Shown here piece after piece: positions 1-7,596 of a DNA stretch of 64,000 bases. Under the pieces are notes generated by a model. The model was not told the origin of the DNA, did not search any database, and saw nothing but the letters and a program-made list of their open reading frames with translations. Origin of the DNA: Stenotrophomonas sp. 24(2023). GTDB lineage: Bacteria > Pseudomonadota > Gammaproteobacteria > Xanthomonadales > Xanthomonadaceae. A program made the position numbers and the translations under genes. How positions within the stretch are numbered: position 1 is the first letter of the stretch; every line of letters begins with the position of its first letter. Location: assembly GCF_030913365.1 (NCBI RefSeq), contig NZ_CP133160.1, positions 2,828,001 to 2,892,000 of the forward strand, given 5' to 3'.

Positions 1-1
1 C

Positions 2-3000
2 AACGTCAATGCCGGCACCCTGGCGTTGGGCGCCGGCGCCAGCCTGGCTTCCACCGGCACGGTCAATCTGGCCGCGGGCGCCACGCTGGATCTTTCCGCC
101 GGCAATGGCACGCAGGTGTTCGGCACGCTCACCGGCAGCGGTGCGGTCAACCTGGGGGCAAATTCGATCACCATCGGCAGCAATACCAATGGCACGTTCT
201 CCGGCGCCATCGCCGGTACCGGTGGCCTGATCAAGGAAGGCACCGGCACCGAGACGCTGACCGGCATCAACACCTATACCGGCGGCACGCTGATCAATGC
301 CGGCACGCTGGCCATCGGTGCCGGCGGCAGCCTGGCCGCCGGTGGTGCGGTGACCCTGGCCGCGCCGGGCGCCGGCTTTGACATTTCCGCTGGCGGCAAC
401 CAGACCATCGGCCTGCTCAATGGCGTGGCGGGCAGCACCGTGGCGCTGGGCGGCAACACGCTCACGCTGGGGGGCGTGGCCAATGGCGTGTATGACGGCG
501 TGATCAGCGGCACCGGCGGGCTCATCAAGGACGGTACCGGCATCCAGACGCTGGGCGGCGCCAACACCTTCAGTGGGGGCGTGGCGCTGAACAACGGCGG
601 CCTGGTGCTGGGCAATAACGGTGCGCTGGGCACCGGCGCGCTCACGGTGGGTGGCAATGCCACGCTTGATACCAGCGCGGCGCTGAACCTGGCCAACGCC
701 ATCAGCCTCGGCCTGGGCGTGAACCTGGATCTGCTGGGCAGCAACGCGCTGACGCTGGGCGGGCCGATCAGTGGTGGCGGCGGGTTGATCAAGAACGGCG
801 CGGCCACGGTGACTTTGACCGGCGCCAATACCTATACCGGTGGTACCACCATCAACAACGGCACGCTGGCGATCGGTGCCGGTGGCAGCCTGGCCAGCAA
901 CGGCGCGGTGAACCTGGCCGGTACCGGCACGCTGGATATTTCCGCCGGTGGCAACCAGAGCATCGGCTCGCTGGCCGGTGTGGCCGGCAGCACGGTGTCG
1001 CTGGGTGGCGGTACCCTCACGCTGGGGGGCGCCAACACCGATACCACCTTCAACGGCAGCATCACCGGCACCGGTGGCCTGGTGAAGAATGGCACCGGCA
1101 CGCAGACCCTCAACGGTGCGAGCACCTTCAGCGGTGGCGTCACGCTCAACAGCGGGGGCCTGGTGGTCGGCAACAATACCGCCCTGGGTACGGGCACGGT
1201 GACGGTCGGTGGTGCTTCCACCCTGGATGCCAACACGGCGGTGACGCTGGCCAACAACTTCGTGCTCAATGCCGGGCTGACCGTGCTGGGCAACAACAAC
1301 ATGGTGCTCAACGGCGACCTGTCCGGTACCGGCAGCCTGACCAAGAACGGCAACGCCACCCTGACCCTGAACGGTACCAACACCTATACCGGTGGTACCT
1401 GGGTCAACAGCGGCACGCTGGCACTGGGCGCAGGCGCCAGCTTGAATGCCAGTGGCATCGTGAACCTGGCCACCGGCGCGGTGTTCGATCTGTCTGCCGG
1501 CGCAGGTACGCAGGTGTTCGGCACGCTGGTGGGCGATGGCACGGTGAATCTGGGCGCGAACACGCTGACGATCGGTGATGCGACCAATGGCACCTTCAGC
1601 GGTTCCATCGCCGGTACCGGTGGCCTGATCAAGGAGGGTACCGGTACCTCGACATTGACCGGCACCAACACCTTCACCGGTGGCACCACCATCAACGCCG
1701 GCACGCTGGCGATCGGTGCCGGTGGCAGCCTGGCGGCCAACGGTGCGCTCAACCTCGCCAACGCGGGTACGACCTTCGACATCACTGCCGGTGGTGCGCA
1801 GAGCATCGGCAGCCTGGCCGGCGTGGCCGGCAGCGCCGTCACCCTGGGCGGCTCGACGCTGACCCTCAACGGCGTAGGCAACACCACCTTCGCCGGCACC
1901 ATCAGCGGCACCGGTGGCCTGGTCAAGGACGGCGCGGGCGTGCAGGGCCTGACCGGGGCCAACACCTTCAGCGGTGGCGTGGCCCTCAACGCCGGTGGCC
2001 TGCTGCTGGGCAACAACGCCGCGCTGGGCACCGGTACGCTGACCGTCGGCGGTGACAGCACACTGGATACCAACGCAGCACTGACCCTGGCCAATACCGT
2101 GCAGCTGGCCAACGGCACGCTGAGCCTGCTGGGCAGCAACGCGCTCACGCTCGATGGTGACATCAGTGGTGCCGGTGGCCTGCTCAAGAATGGTGCAGCG
2201 ACGGTGACCCTGGGCGGTACCAACAGCTACACCGGTGCCACCACCATCAACAGCGGTACGCTGGCGGTCGCGGCCGGCGGCAGCCTGTCCGCCGGCAGCA
2301 CGGTGAACTTCACCGGCAGCGGCACGCTGGACATCAGCGCCGCCGGCAACCAGAGCATCGGTGGCCTGGCCGGCATCGCCGGCAGCAGCGTGGTGCTGGG
2401 CGGTGCCACGCTGACCACGGGTGGCAACAACGCCAGCACCACCTTCGGTGGCACCCTCAGCGGCACCGGCGGGCTGGTGCAGACAGGCACCGGCACGCTG
2501 ACCCTGACCGGTGACAACACCTACACCGGCGGCACCACCATCAACGGTGGCAGCACGCTGCAGCTGGGCAACGGTGGCACCACCGGGTCGGTGCTGGGCG
2601 ACATCACCAACAACGGCAGCCTGGTCTACAACATCGGCGGCAACACCACCGTCGGTGGCGTGGTCAGCGGCAGCGGCAGCCTGACCCAGGCCGGCAGTGG
2701 CACGTTGACCCTGACCGGCAACAATACCTACACCGGGGGCACCACCATCAATGCCGGCAGCACGCTGCAGGTCGGCAATGGCGGTGCCGGCGCGGCCATT
2801 GCCGGCAACGTCACCAACAACGGCAGCCTGGTCTACAACGTGGGGGGCACCACCACCGTCGGTGGCGTGGTCAGCGGCAGCGGCGGCCTGACCCAGGCCG
2901 GCAGCGGCACGCTGGTGCTGACCGGCAACAACACCTACACCGGTGGCACCACCATCAACAGCGGCGGCACGCTGCAGGTCGGCAACGGTGGCGCGACCGG

Positions 3001-4930
3001 GGCGATCACCGGCAATGTCGCCAACAACGGCAGCCTGGTGTTCAACGTCGGTGGCAACACCACCGTGGGCGGCACCATCAGCGGCAGCGGTGGCCTGACC
3101 CAGGCCGGCAGCGGCACGCTGGTGCTGACCGGCAACAACACCTACACCGGCGGCACCACCATCAACGCCGGTGGCACGCTGCAGGTCGGCAACGGCGGTG
3201 CCAGCGGTGGCATCACCGGCAACATCACCAACAACGGCAACCTGGTGTTCAACGTCGGCGGTACCACCACGCTGGGCGGCATCCTCAGTGGCGGTGGTAC
3301 CATCGTGCAGAACGGCCCGGGCACGGTGAACGTGGGCGGCAACGGCGGCGGCTTCACCGGCAGCGGCCAGATCAACGCCGGTGGCGTGAATGTCACCGGC
3401 ACCCTCGGCGGCCAGTGGCAGGTCAACAACGGCGGCACCTTGTCCGGTACCGGCACGGTCGGCGGCAACACCACCGTCAATTCCGGCGGCGTGCTGTCGC
3501 CGGGCAACGGCACCGGCAATGGCGCCAACGGCGGCAATGGCATCGGCACCATCACCATCGGCGGCAACCTGACCCTGGCCCCGGGCAGCACGCTGGCGAT
3601 CGATCTGGGCGCCAGCAACAGCGATGTGGTGCAGGTGGGTGGCAGCGCCAACGTCGGCGGTGCCAACCTGCAGGTCAACGCGATCGATCCCAACACCAGC
3701 TACCAGCAGGGCCAGACCTATACGGTGGTCAACGCTACCGGCGGCGTGACCGGCCAGTTCGTGCCGCCGACCACCAGTTCGGCCTTCCTGTCGCTGACGC
3801 CGAGCTACACGCCCAACACCGCGCAGTTGAAGATCGACGTGAAGCAGACCGCGGCCTTCGTCACCGTTGCCCAGACCCGCAACCAGCGTGGCACGGCAGC
3901 GGCGCTGGACAGCCTGCCGCAGTCCGGCCCTGCGCTGGGCCTGTACAACACCGTGCTGATGTACGACGCGGCCACGGCGCGCACCGCCTTCAACCAGCTG
4001 TCCGGCGAAACCCACGCGGTCACCCGTTCGGTGCTGCTGCGTGACAACTACCTGGAAGAAGGCATCCGCCAGCGCCTGGGCAGTGAACTGCCGACGGTGC
4101 GTGGCGAGCGTGCCTCGGCCTGGCTGGCCGGCAGCGGCAAGGTGTTCCGCCAGGATGGCGATGGCAACGGTGATGACATCCGCGCCAACCGCAGTGCGCT
4201 GATGGCCGGCGTGGACTGGAACCTGGGTGAGCACGTGGTGCTGGGTGTGGCCGCCGGCAACCAGCGCATCGACCAGCGCCTGTACGAGCGTGATTCGCGT
4301 GCACGTACCCGCGGCAACACCTTCGGTGTGTACGCGCAGGGCGACTGGAATGGGTTCACCCTGGCTGGCAGTGTCTCGCGTGGTGACTACACCACGCGCA
4401 CCACGCGCCAGGTGCCGCTGCTGCAGCAGTCGCTGTACAGCCGCCAGGATGCGGACGTGACCATCGCGCAGGCGGAACTGGGCTGGACCTGGAGCCATGG
4501 CCGCACGCAGCTGCAGCCGTTCGTGCAGTTCACCCGCCACTGGCTGGACAGCGACAGCGCCACCGAGCAGGGGGGCAGCGCCGCCCTGGTGCTGGATGGC
4601 GGCAAGGACACGCTCAACACCACGCAGGCCGGCCTGCGTGGCCGCTGGGAGGTGGGCAACGGTGAGCGCTTCCCGGCGCAGCTGACCGCCAGCGTGGGCT
4701 GGCAGCACGCCACCGGTGATACCGACGTGGCCAGCCGGCAGCGTTTCGCTGTCGGCGGCGCAGCGTTCGATGCCTACGGTGCGGTGATCGCGCGCAATGC
4801 GGTGGTCAGCCAGCTGGGCGTGGCGGTCGGGCTCGGCCGCAACAGCCAGCTGTCGATGTTCATGCAGGGCCAGCATGGCGATGGCCGCCGCGATATCGGT
4901 GGGCAGATCAACCTGCGCGTCGGTTTCTGA
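2..4930 (+). CDS. Autotransporter adhesin with PATR repeats (5' end missing)
   Basis: Type V secretion autotransporter, predicted to display a long beta-helical passenger on the outer membrane. The frame is open from the left edge, so the signal peptide and N-terminus lie outside the window; about 1,640 residues are visible. The passenger is built from Gly/Thr/Asn-rich repeats with about 12 copies of a NTYTGGT or NTFSGGV core, typical of autotransporter-associated beta-strand (PATR) repeats. A linker near 3.85-4.1 kb leads into a C-terminal barrel of roughly 270 residues that ends in NLRVGF, with the terminal Phe expected for Bam-dependent insertion. The ligand cannot be predicted. Long antisense open frames here are composition artefacts. 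Confidence 0.93.
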   Translation, partial: NVNAGTLALGAGASLASTGTVNLAAGATLDLSAGNGTQVFGTLTGSGAVNLGANSITIGSNTNGTFSGAIAGTGGLIKEGTGTETLTGINTYTGGTLINAGTLAIGAGGSLAAGGAVTLAAPGAGFDISAGGNQTIGLLNGVAGSTVALGGNTLTLGGVANGVYDGVISGTGGLIKDGTGIQTLGGANTFSGGVALNNGGLVLGNNGALGTGALTVGGNATLDTSAALNLANAISLGLGVNLDLLGSNALTLGGPISGGGGLIKNGAATVTLTGANTYTGGTTINNGTLAIGAGGSLASNGAVNLAGTGTLDISAGGNQSIGSLAGVAGSTVSLGGGTLTLGGANTDTTFNGSITGTGGLVKNGTGTQTLNGASTFSGGVTLNSGGLVVGNNTALGTGTVTVGGASTLDANTAVTLANNFVLNAGLTVLGNNNMVLNGDLSGTGSLTKNGNATLTLNGTNTYTGGTWVNSGTLALGAGASLNASGIVNLATGAVFDLSAGAGTQVFGTLVGDGTVNLGANTLTIGDATNGTFSGSIAGTGGLIKEGTGTSTLTGTNTFTGGTTINAGTLAIGAGGSLAANGALNLANAGTTFDITAGGAQSIGSLAGVAGSAVTLGGSTLTLNGVGNTTFAGTISGTGGLVKDGAGVQGLTGANTFSGGVALNAGGLLLGNNAALGTGTLTVGGDSTLDTNAALTLANTVQLANGTLSLLGSNALTLDGDISGAGGLLKNGAATVTLGGTNSYTGATTINSGTLAVAAGGSLSAGSTVNFTGSGTLDISAAGNQSIGGLAGIAGSSVVLGGATLTTGGNNASTTFGGTLSGTGGLVQTGTGTLTLTGDNTYTGGTTINGGSTLQLGNGGTTGSVLGDITNNGSLVYNIGGNTTVGGVVSGSGSLTQAGSGTLTLTGNNTYTGGTTINAGSTLQVGNGGAGAAIAGNVTNNGSLVYNVGGTTTVGGVVSGSGGLTQAGSGTLVLTGNNTYTGGTTINSGGTLQVGNGGATGAITGNVANNGSLVFNVGGNTTVGGTISGSGGLTQAGSGTLVLTGNNTYTGGTTINAGGTLQVGNGGASGGITGNITNNGNLVFNVGGTTTLGGILSGGGTIVQNGPGTVNVGGNGGGFTGSGQINAGGVNVTGTLGGQWQVNNGGTLSGTGTVGGNTTVNSGGVLSPGNGTGNGANGGNGIGTITIGGNLTLAPGSTLAIDLGASNSDVVQVGGSANVGGANLQVNAIDPNTSYQQGQTYTVVNATGGVTGQFVPPTTSSAFLSLTPSYTPNTAQLKIDVKQTAAFVTVAQTRNQRGTAAALDSLPQSGPALGLYNTVLMYDAATARTAFNQLSGETHAVTRSVLLRDNYLEEGIRQRLGSELPTVRGERASAWLAGSGKVFRQDGDGNGDDIRANRSALMAGVDWNLGEHVVLGVAAGNQRIDQRLYERDSRARTRGNTFGVYAQGDWNGFTLAGSVSRGDYTTRTTRQVPLLQQSLYSRQDADVTIAQAELGWTWSHGRTQLQPFVQFTRHWLDSDSATEQGGSAALVLDGGKDTLNTTQAGLRGRWEVGNGERFPAQLTASVGWQHATGDTDVASRQRFAVGGAAFDAYGAVIARNAVVSQLGVAVGLGRNSQLSMFMQGQHGDGRRDIGGQINLRVGF
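2513..3340 (+). repeat. Four tandem 207-bp coding repeats in the autotransporter passenger
   Basis: Units of 69 codons start at 2513, 2720, 2927 and 3134, each opening with (D/N)NTYTGG and carrying TLQ(L/V)GNGG and a NNGSLV(Y/F)N segment. The copies are nearly identical, with the last one more diverged. This is a likely site of copy-number change by recombination or slippage. Confidence 0.85.
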
Positions 4931-4942
4931 CGGCAACCGGCA

Positions 4943-4973
4943 CACCGGGGGCGCGCCCTGTGCGCTCCCGGTG
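4943..4973 (+). terminator. Hairpin downstream of the autotransporter
   Basis: A 13-bp stem (4943-4955 with 4961-4973, one G-U type mismatch allowed) and a 5-nt loop lie 12 nt after the stop codon. No T-run follows, so it may stabilise the mRNA end rather than terminate by itself. Confidence 0.45.
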
Positions 4974-5010
4974 GCAGCGGGTGAAGGGCAGGGGGCTGGC
5001 CGCAAAAGGC

Positions 5011-5118
5011 GGTGGCCCCGCCGGCTGACCTCGGCGCCCGCGTCGATCGATACCGTTGCTGCCTTCCGGCCCTGGCGGGGTTTTCGACCTAGCGTCGCGA
5101 GGGGCCGACGGGGCCACC
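5011..5118 (-). ncRNA. ffs: Signal recognition particle RNA (4.5S, small bacterial type)
   Basis: The minus strand folds into one long hairpin closed by GGTGGCCCCG and CGGGGCCACC. Its apical part contains the SRP signature GGGCCGGAAGGCAGCAAC, which corresponds to the Ffh-binding GGAA tetraloop and asymmetric loop. In the cell it binds Ffh to target nascent membrane proteins to FtsY. The length of about 108 nt fits the small bacterial class; exact ends are approximate. Confidence 0.93.
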
Positions 5119-5340
5119 ATAGAGACGTTGGCCACCTGGTGGCGGCCGGTTCACGGATCAGGGGAAGCAGCGCGTTGCGCGCCGGAGACCACAGCCGGAC
5201 TGCACACCGGCTGGCCGGTGGCAGGCGCGCATTCTAGCGCACCGGCAGGCGCGCGCGCCAGCGGCGGGCACTGAATCGGTTGTAACCCGCGACGGCGCAG
5301 GACGGGCAGGCGCGCGCAGCGTTGCTAGAATCGCGGCCCT

Positions 5341-5389
5341 GGAGGAACGGCCTCCCCCGTATCGGGCATCAATGACCAGGACGGCCTGG
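5341..5389 (+). promoter_or_regulatory. Probable guanidine-II (mini-ykkC) riboswitch upstream of gdx
   Basis: Two small hairpins stand 20 nt apart: GGAGG-AACGG-CCTCC at 5341-5355 and CCAGG-ACGG-CCTGG at 5376-5389. Paired hairpins with ACGR loops are the hallmark of the guanidine-II class, which controls SugE/Gdx exporters. A TAGAAT -10 element at 5326-5331 would start transcription just before the first hairpin, and the GGAGG ribosome site at 5401-5405 follows the second. The first loop has one extra A compared with the consensus. Confidence 0.8.
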
Positions 5390-5411
5390 CCCTACCAGAA
5401 GGAGGGCCGCC

Positions 5412-5729
5412 ATGGCCTGGATCTATCTCTTGTTTGCTGGCCTGCTGGAAATCGTCTGGGCGGTTGCGATGAAGCAATCCCACGGGTTCAGCCGCCTCAC
5501 GCCGACCCTGATCACGCTGGCCGGCATGGTGGCCAGTTTCTGGCTGCTGGCCGTGGCGATGCGCACGTTGCCGCTGGGCACGGCCTACACCATCTGGACA
5601 GGCATCGGTGCGGTAGGCGCGTTCGTGGTGGGCATCGTGTTCCTGGGCGAGCAGGTCAGTGCGATGCGCATCGGCGCAGCGGTACTGATCGTCAGCGGGC
5701 TGGTGCTGATGAAGCTGTCCAGCAGCTGA
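5412..5729 (+). CDS. gdx: Guanidinium/H+ exporter of the SMR family (Gdx/SugE)
   Basis: A 105-residue small multidrug resistance protein with four membrane segments that acts as a dual-topology dimer in the inner membrane. It is very close to E. coli SugE/Gdx: LLEIVWAV with the proton- and substrate-binding Glu13, a HGFSRLTP motif, and PLGTAYTIWTGIGAVG in the third helix. Family knowledge says Gdx members export guanidinium rather than broad cationic drugs. The start has a GGAGG site six bases upstream. The riboswitch in the leader independently supports the substrate assignment. Confidence 0.93.
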   Translation: MAWIYLLFAGLLEIVWAVAMKQSHGFSRLTPTLITLAGMVASFWLLAVAMRTLPLGTAYTIWTGIGAVGAFVVGIVFLGEQVSAMRIGAAVLIVSGLVLMKLSSS

Positions 5730-5770
5730 GGCCGGTCGGGGCGCTGTACGGCGCCCCGGTTCCTCCTGCC

Positions 5771-6913
5771 CTACGCCGACACCCCCGCCAGCACCGCATA
5801 CAGCACGGCCAGGCTCACCAGCAGCGTGTAGACGCTGCCGATGAGCAGGTAGCGCAGCAGGGTCAACAGCTTGTTGCCGGCATAGACACGCTGCTGCATC
5901 CACAGCAGGTAGGCCGGTACCGCCAGCCACAGCAGTGCATACAGCCAGCGGCTGGTCGCGTGCAGCGCGGGCGAGGCCATCGCTGCATCCAGCCCTACCA
6001 GCAGGAAGGTGAGCAGCAGTACCAGCATCAGCCAGGCATGGCTGTACAGCGCGACCACCAGATGTTCCAGATATCCTGTTGACCGCGAAACATAGGCCAC
6101 GCGCAATACCAGCGCGAACACCGGCATCAGGAAGAACAGCGCGCCGGGCAGGGCGGTGAGGATGGCCTGCACGTACAGATCGGTCTTGTTGCCCATCCGC
6201 TCCAGGTTGGCATTGCCGTTCTGCAGGCGGTGGTTGAGCCAGTTGTTGACGAACTGTGGCGCACCGGTCACCACCACCGGGTTGGAATCGGCATTCCAGG
6301 GGGTACCGTTGACGGAGTAATCGAAGAACGTGCCGTGCTGGCTGGCATCCTGCGCTGGCAGTTCGCCGCCGCTCAGTTCCTTGCTGCGTTGGGCCGCCGC
6401 CGTGTTCACCGCCGCCATGGCCATTGCGAACGCGGCCGCGCCACTGGGTGAGGTGCGCTGCTGCTGTTCGAAGGCGGCTACCTGCGCACTGCGGATGGCC
6501 TCGACTTCCTCGACGGTCTGCGCCTTGGTGAACAGGCTGTTGTCGCCGCCGTTGAGGCTGAAATCGTCGGCATGCAGGGTCAGCTTGCCGACGAAGAACG
6601 TGAACAGCGTGAGGACCACGAACAGGCGCAGTGGCTGTACATAGCCGACGCGGTTGCCGTTGAGGTAGTTCCTGGCCACGCGCCCGGGCACCAGCAGATC
6701 GCGCAGGGTGCGGAAGATACGCCCGTCCAGGTGCCAGAACGATTCGAAGACTTCCTCGATGGCGTGACCGACGTGCTTGAGCGGGTTGTGGGCCGACTGT
6801 CCGCAGCTGTGGCAGTAGTGGCCATGCAGCATGGTCTGGCAGTTCTCGCAGGCGCCGTGTGCGGGCGCAGTGGCGTCAGGCACGGCAGCGTGCACGGTGT
6901 CGGTGGAGCTCAT
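5771..6913 (-). CDS. DUF3667 membrane protein with N-terminal zinc ribbon
   Basis: A 380-residue protein of unknown function. Four cysteines in two CxxC pairs (22/25 and 34/37) form a zinc-ribbon-like head followed by the HNPLKHVGH segment typical of DUF3667. One hydrophobic segment lies near residues 95-110 and at least four more in the last 130 residues, while the middle is a polar, probably periplasmic loop. It converges with gdx, with 41 bp between the stop codons, and stands alone. No enzymatic motif is visible; a role in membrane homeostasis would be a guess. Confidence 0.75.
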   Translation of the reverse strand: MSSTDTVHAAVPDATAPAHGACENCQTMLHGHYCHSCGQSAHNPLKHVGHAIEEVFESFWHLDGRIFRTLRDLLVPGRVARNYLNGNRVGYVQPLRLFVVLTLFTFFVGKLTLHADDFSLNGGDNSLFTKAQTVEEVEAIRSAQVAAFEQQQRTSPSGAAAFAMAMAAVNTAAAQRSKELSGGELPAQDASQHGTFFDYSVNGTPWNADSNPVVVTGAPQFVNNWLNHRLQNGNANLERMGNKTDLYVQAILTALPGALFFLMPVFALVLRVAYVSRSTGYLEHLVVALYSHAWLMLVLLLTFLLVGLDAAMASPALHATSRWLYALLWLAVPAYLLWMQQRVYAGNKLLTLLRYLLIGSVYTLLVSLAVLYAVLAGVSA

Positions 6914-6990
6914 GGCTTAGGCAGGGCGGCAGGTGGAGAGCGCCTACGATAGCGATTTTTCAGGATTCGTTCAGCTTTTGGGGGCGAGCC

Positions 6991-7155
6991 GCATCCACGC
7001 ATGGCGTGGATCTACAGGAATGCGCGCCACGTGTGGATGGAGCGCGAAGGCAGGTAGATCCACGCCATGCGTGGATGAGCAACGGGGGGCGGGTAGATCC
7101 ACGCCATGCGTGGATGAGCAACGGGGGGCGGGTAGATCCACGCCATGCGTGGATG
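6991..7155. repeat. Cluster of four SMAG (GTAG-headed REP) elements
   Basis: One element in reverse orientation (6991-7015) is followed by three forward copies at 7054-7077, 7093-7116 and 7132-7155. The forward copies form a precise 39-bp tandem repeat that includes the identical spacer GAGCAACGGGGGGCGG. Each unit reads GTAGATCCACGCCATGCG plus TGGATG and forms a short hairpin. The family is characteristic of Stenotrophomonas maltophilia. Confidence 0.9.
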
Positions 7156-7200
7156 AGCATCGGCTCTTCTGGAGACGCCAGCGCTTCTGAAAGGCTTCCC

Positions 7201-7274
7201 CTGCAGGAGCGGGTAGAGGTTGATGAGGCACGGTTGCTGGGCCTGCCTTCGGCGGTCCGGTTCCGCTCCTGCAG
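7201..7274. other. Perfect 12-bp inverted repeat in an intergenic region
   Basis: CTGCAGGAGCGG (7201-7212) pairs with CCGCTCCTGCAG (7263-7274) around a 50-base centre that itself contains a GCC-TTCG-GGC-like loop. No reading frame explains it. It could be a small structured RNA or a decayed mobile-element end. Confidence 0.4.
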
Positions 7275-7333
7275 AACTGCCGAACCCCTGCGGGGCCTCT
7301 CTCACTTGATGCCTCCCACCAGCCAAATAAAAA

Positions 7334-7352
7334 AGCCGCCCAATGGGCGGCT
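7334..7352 (-). terminator. Rho-independent terminator after tRNA-Ser
   Basis: Stem AGCCGCCC / GGGCGGCT with a 3-nt loop, followed on the minus strand by a run of six T residues. It lies 13 nt beyond the tRNA 3' end. Confidence 0.85.
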
Positions 7353-7364
7353 TCTTTATTCATT

Positions 7365-7457
7365 TGGCGGAGAGAGGGGGATTCGAACCCCCGAAGCGCG
7401 GTTTAGACGCTTACACACTTTCCAGGCGTGCTCCTTCAACCACTCGGACACCTCTCC
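7365..7457 (-). tRNA. tRNA-Ser(GGA)
   Basis: A 93-nt class II tRNA on the minus strand: acceptor GGAGAGG paired with CTCTCC, a long variable arm, a T arm of GGGGG-TTCGAAT-CCCCC, anticodon loop CTGGAAA giving anticodon GGA, and an encoded CCA end. It reads UCC and UCU serine codons. Confidence 0.96.
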
Positions 7458-7596
7458 GGATCCCTGTCATCGGCAAACGCCTCAGCAGGGGCGCAGATTC
7501 TAGCGGGCGCCGGGCCGGGACACAAGCCTCCCGTGGGAGGCCGGTGGGGATGGACAGGCATGGCACAATGGAGCATCCGATGAAGACGGTGGCCTG

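Noticed and set aside
274..3696. Series of long minus-strand open frames inside the autotransporter gene
   Set aside because: They are Pro/Val-rich mirror images of the Gly/Thr-rich repeats, have no domains, and break where the repeats break. Composition artefacts.
7054..7155. CRISPR-like appearance of three 39-bp repeats
   Set aside because: The 'spacers' are identical, the repeat is a SMAG palindrome with GTAG head, and no cas gene is nearby.
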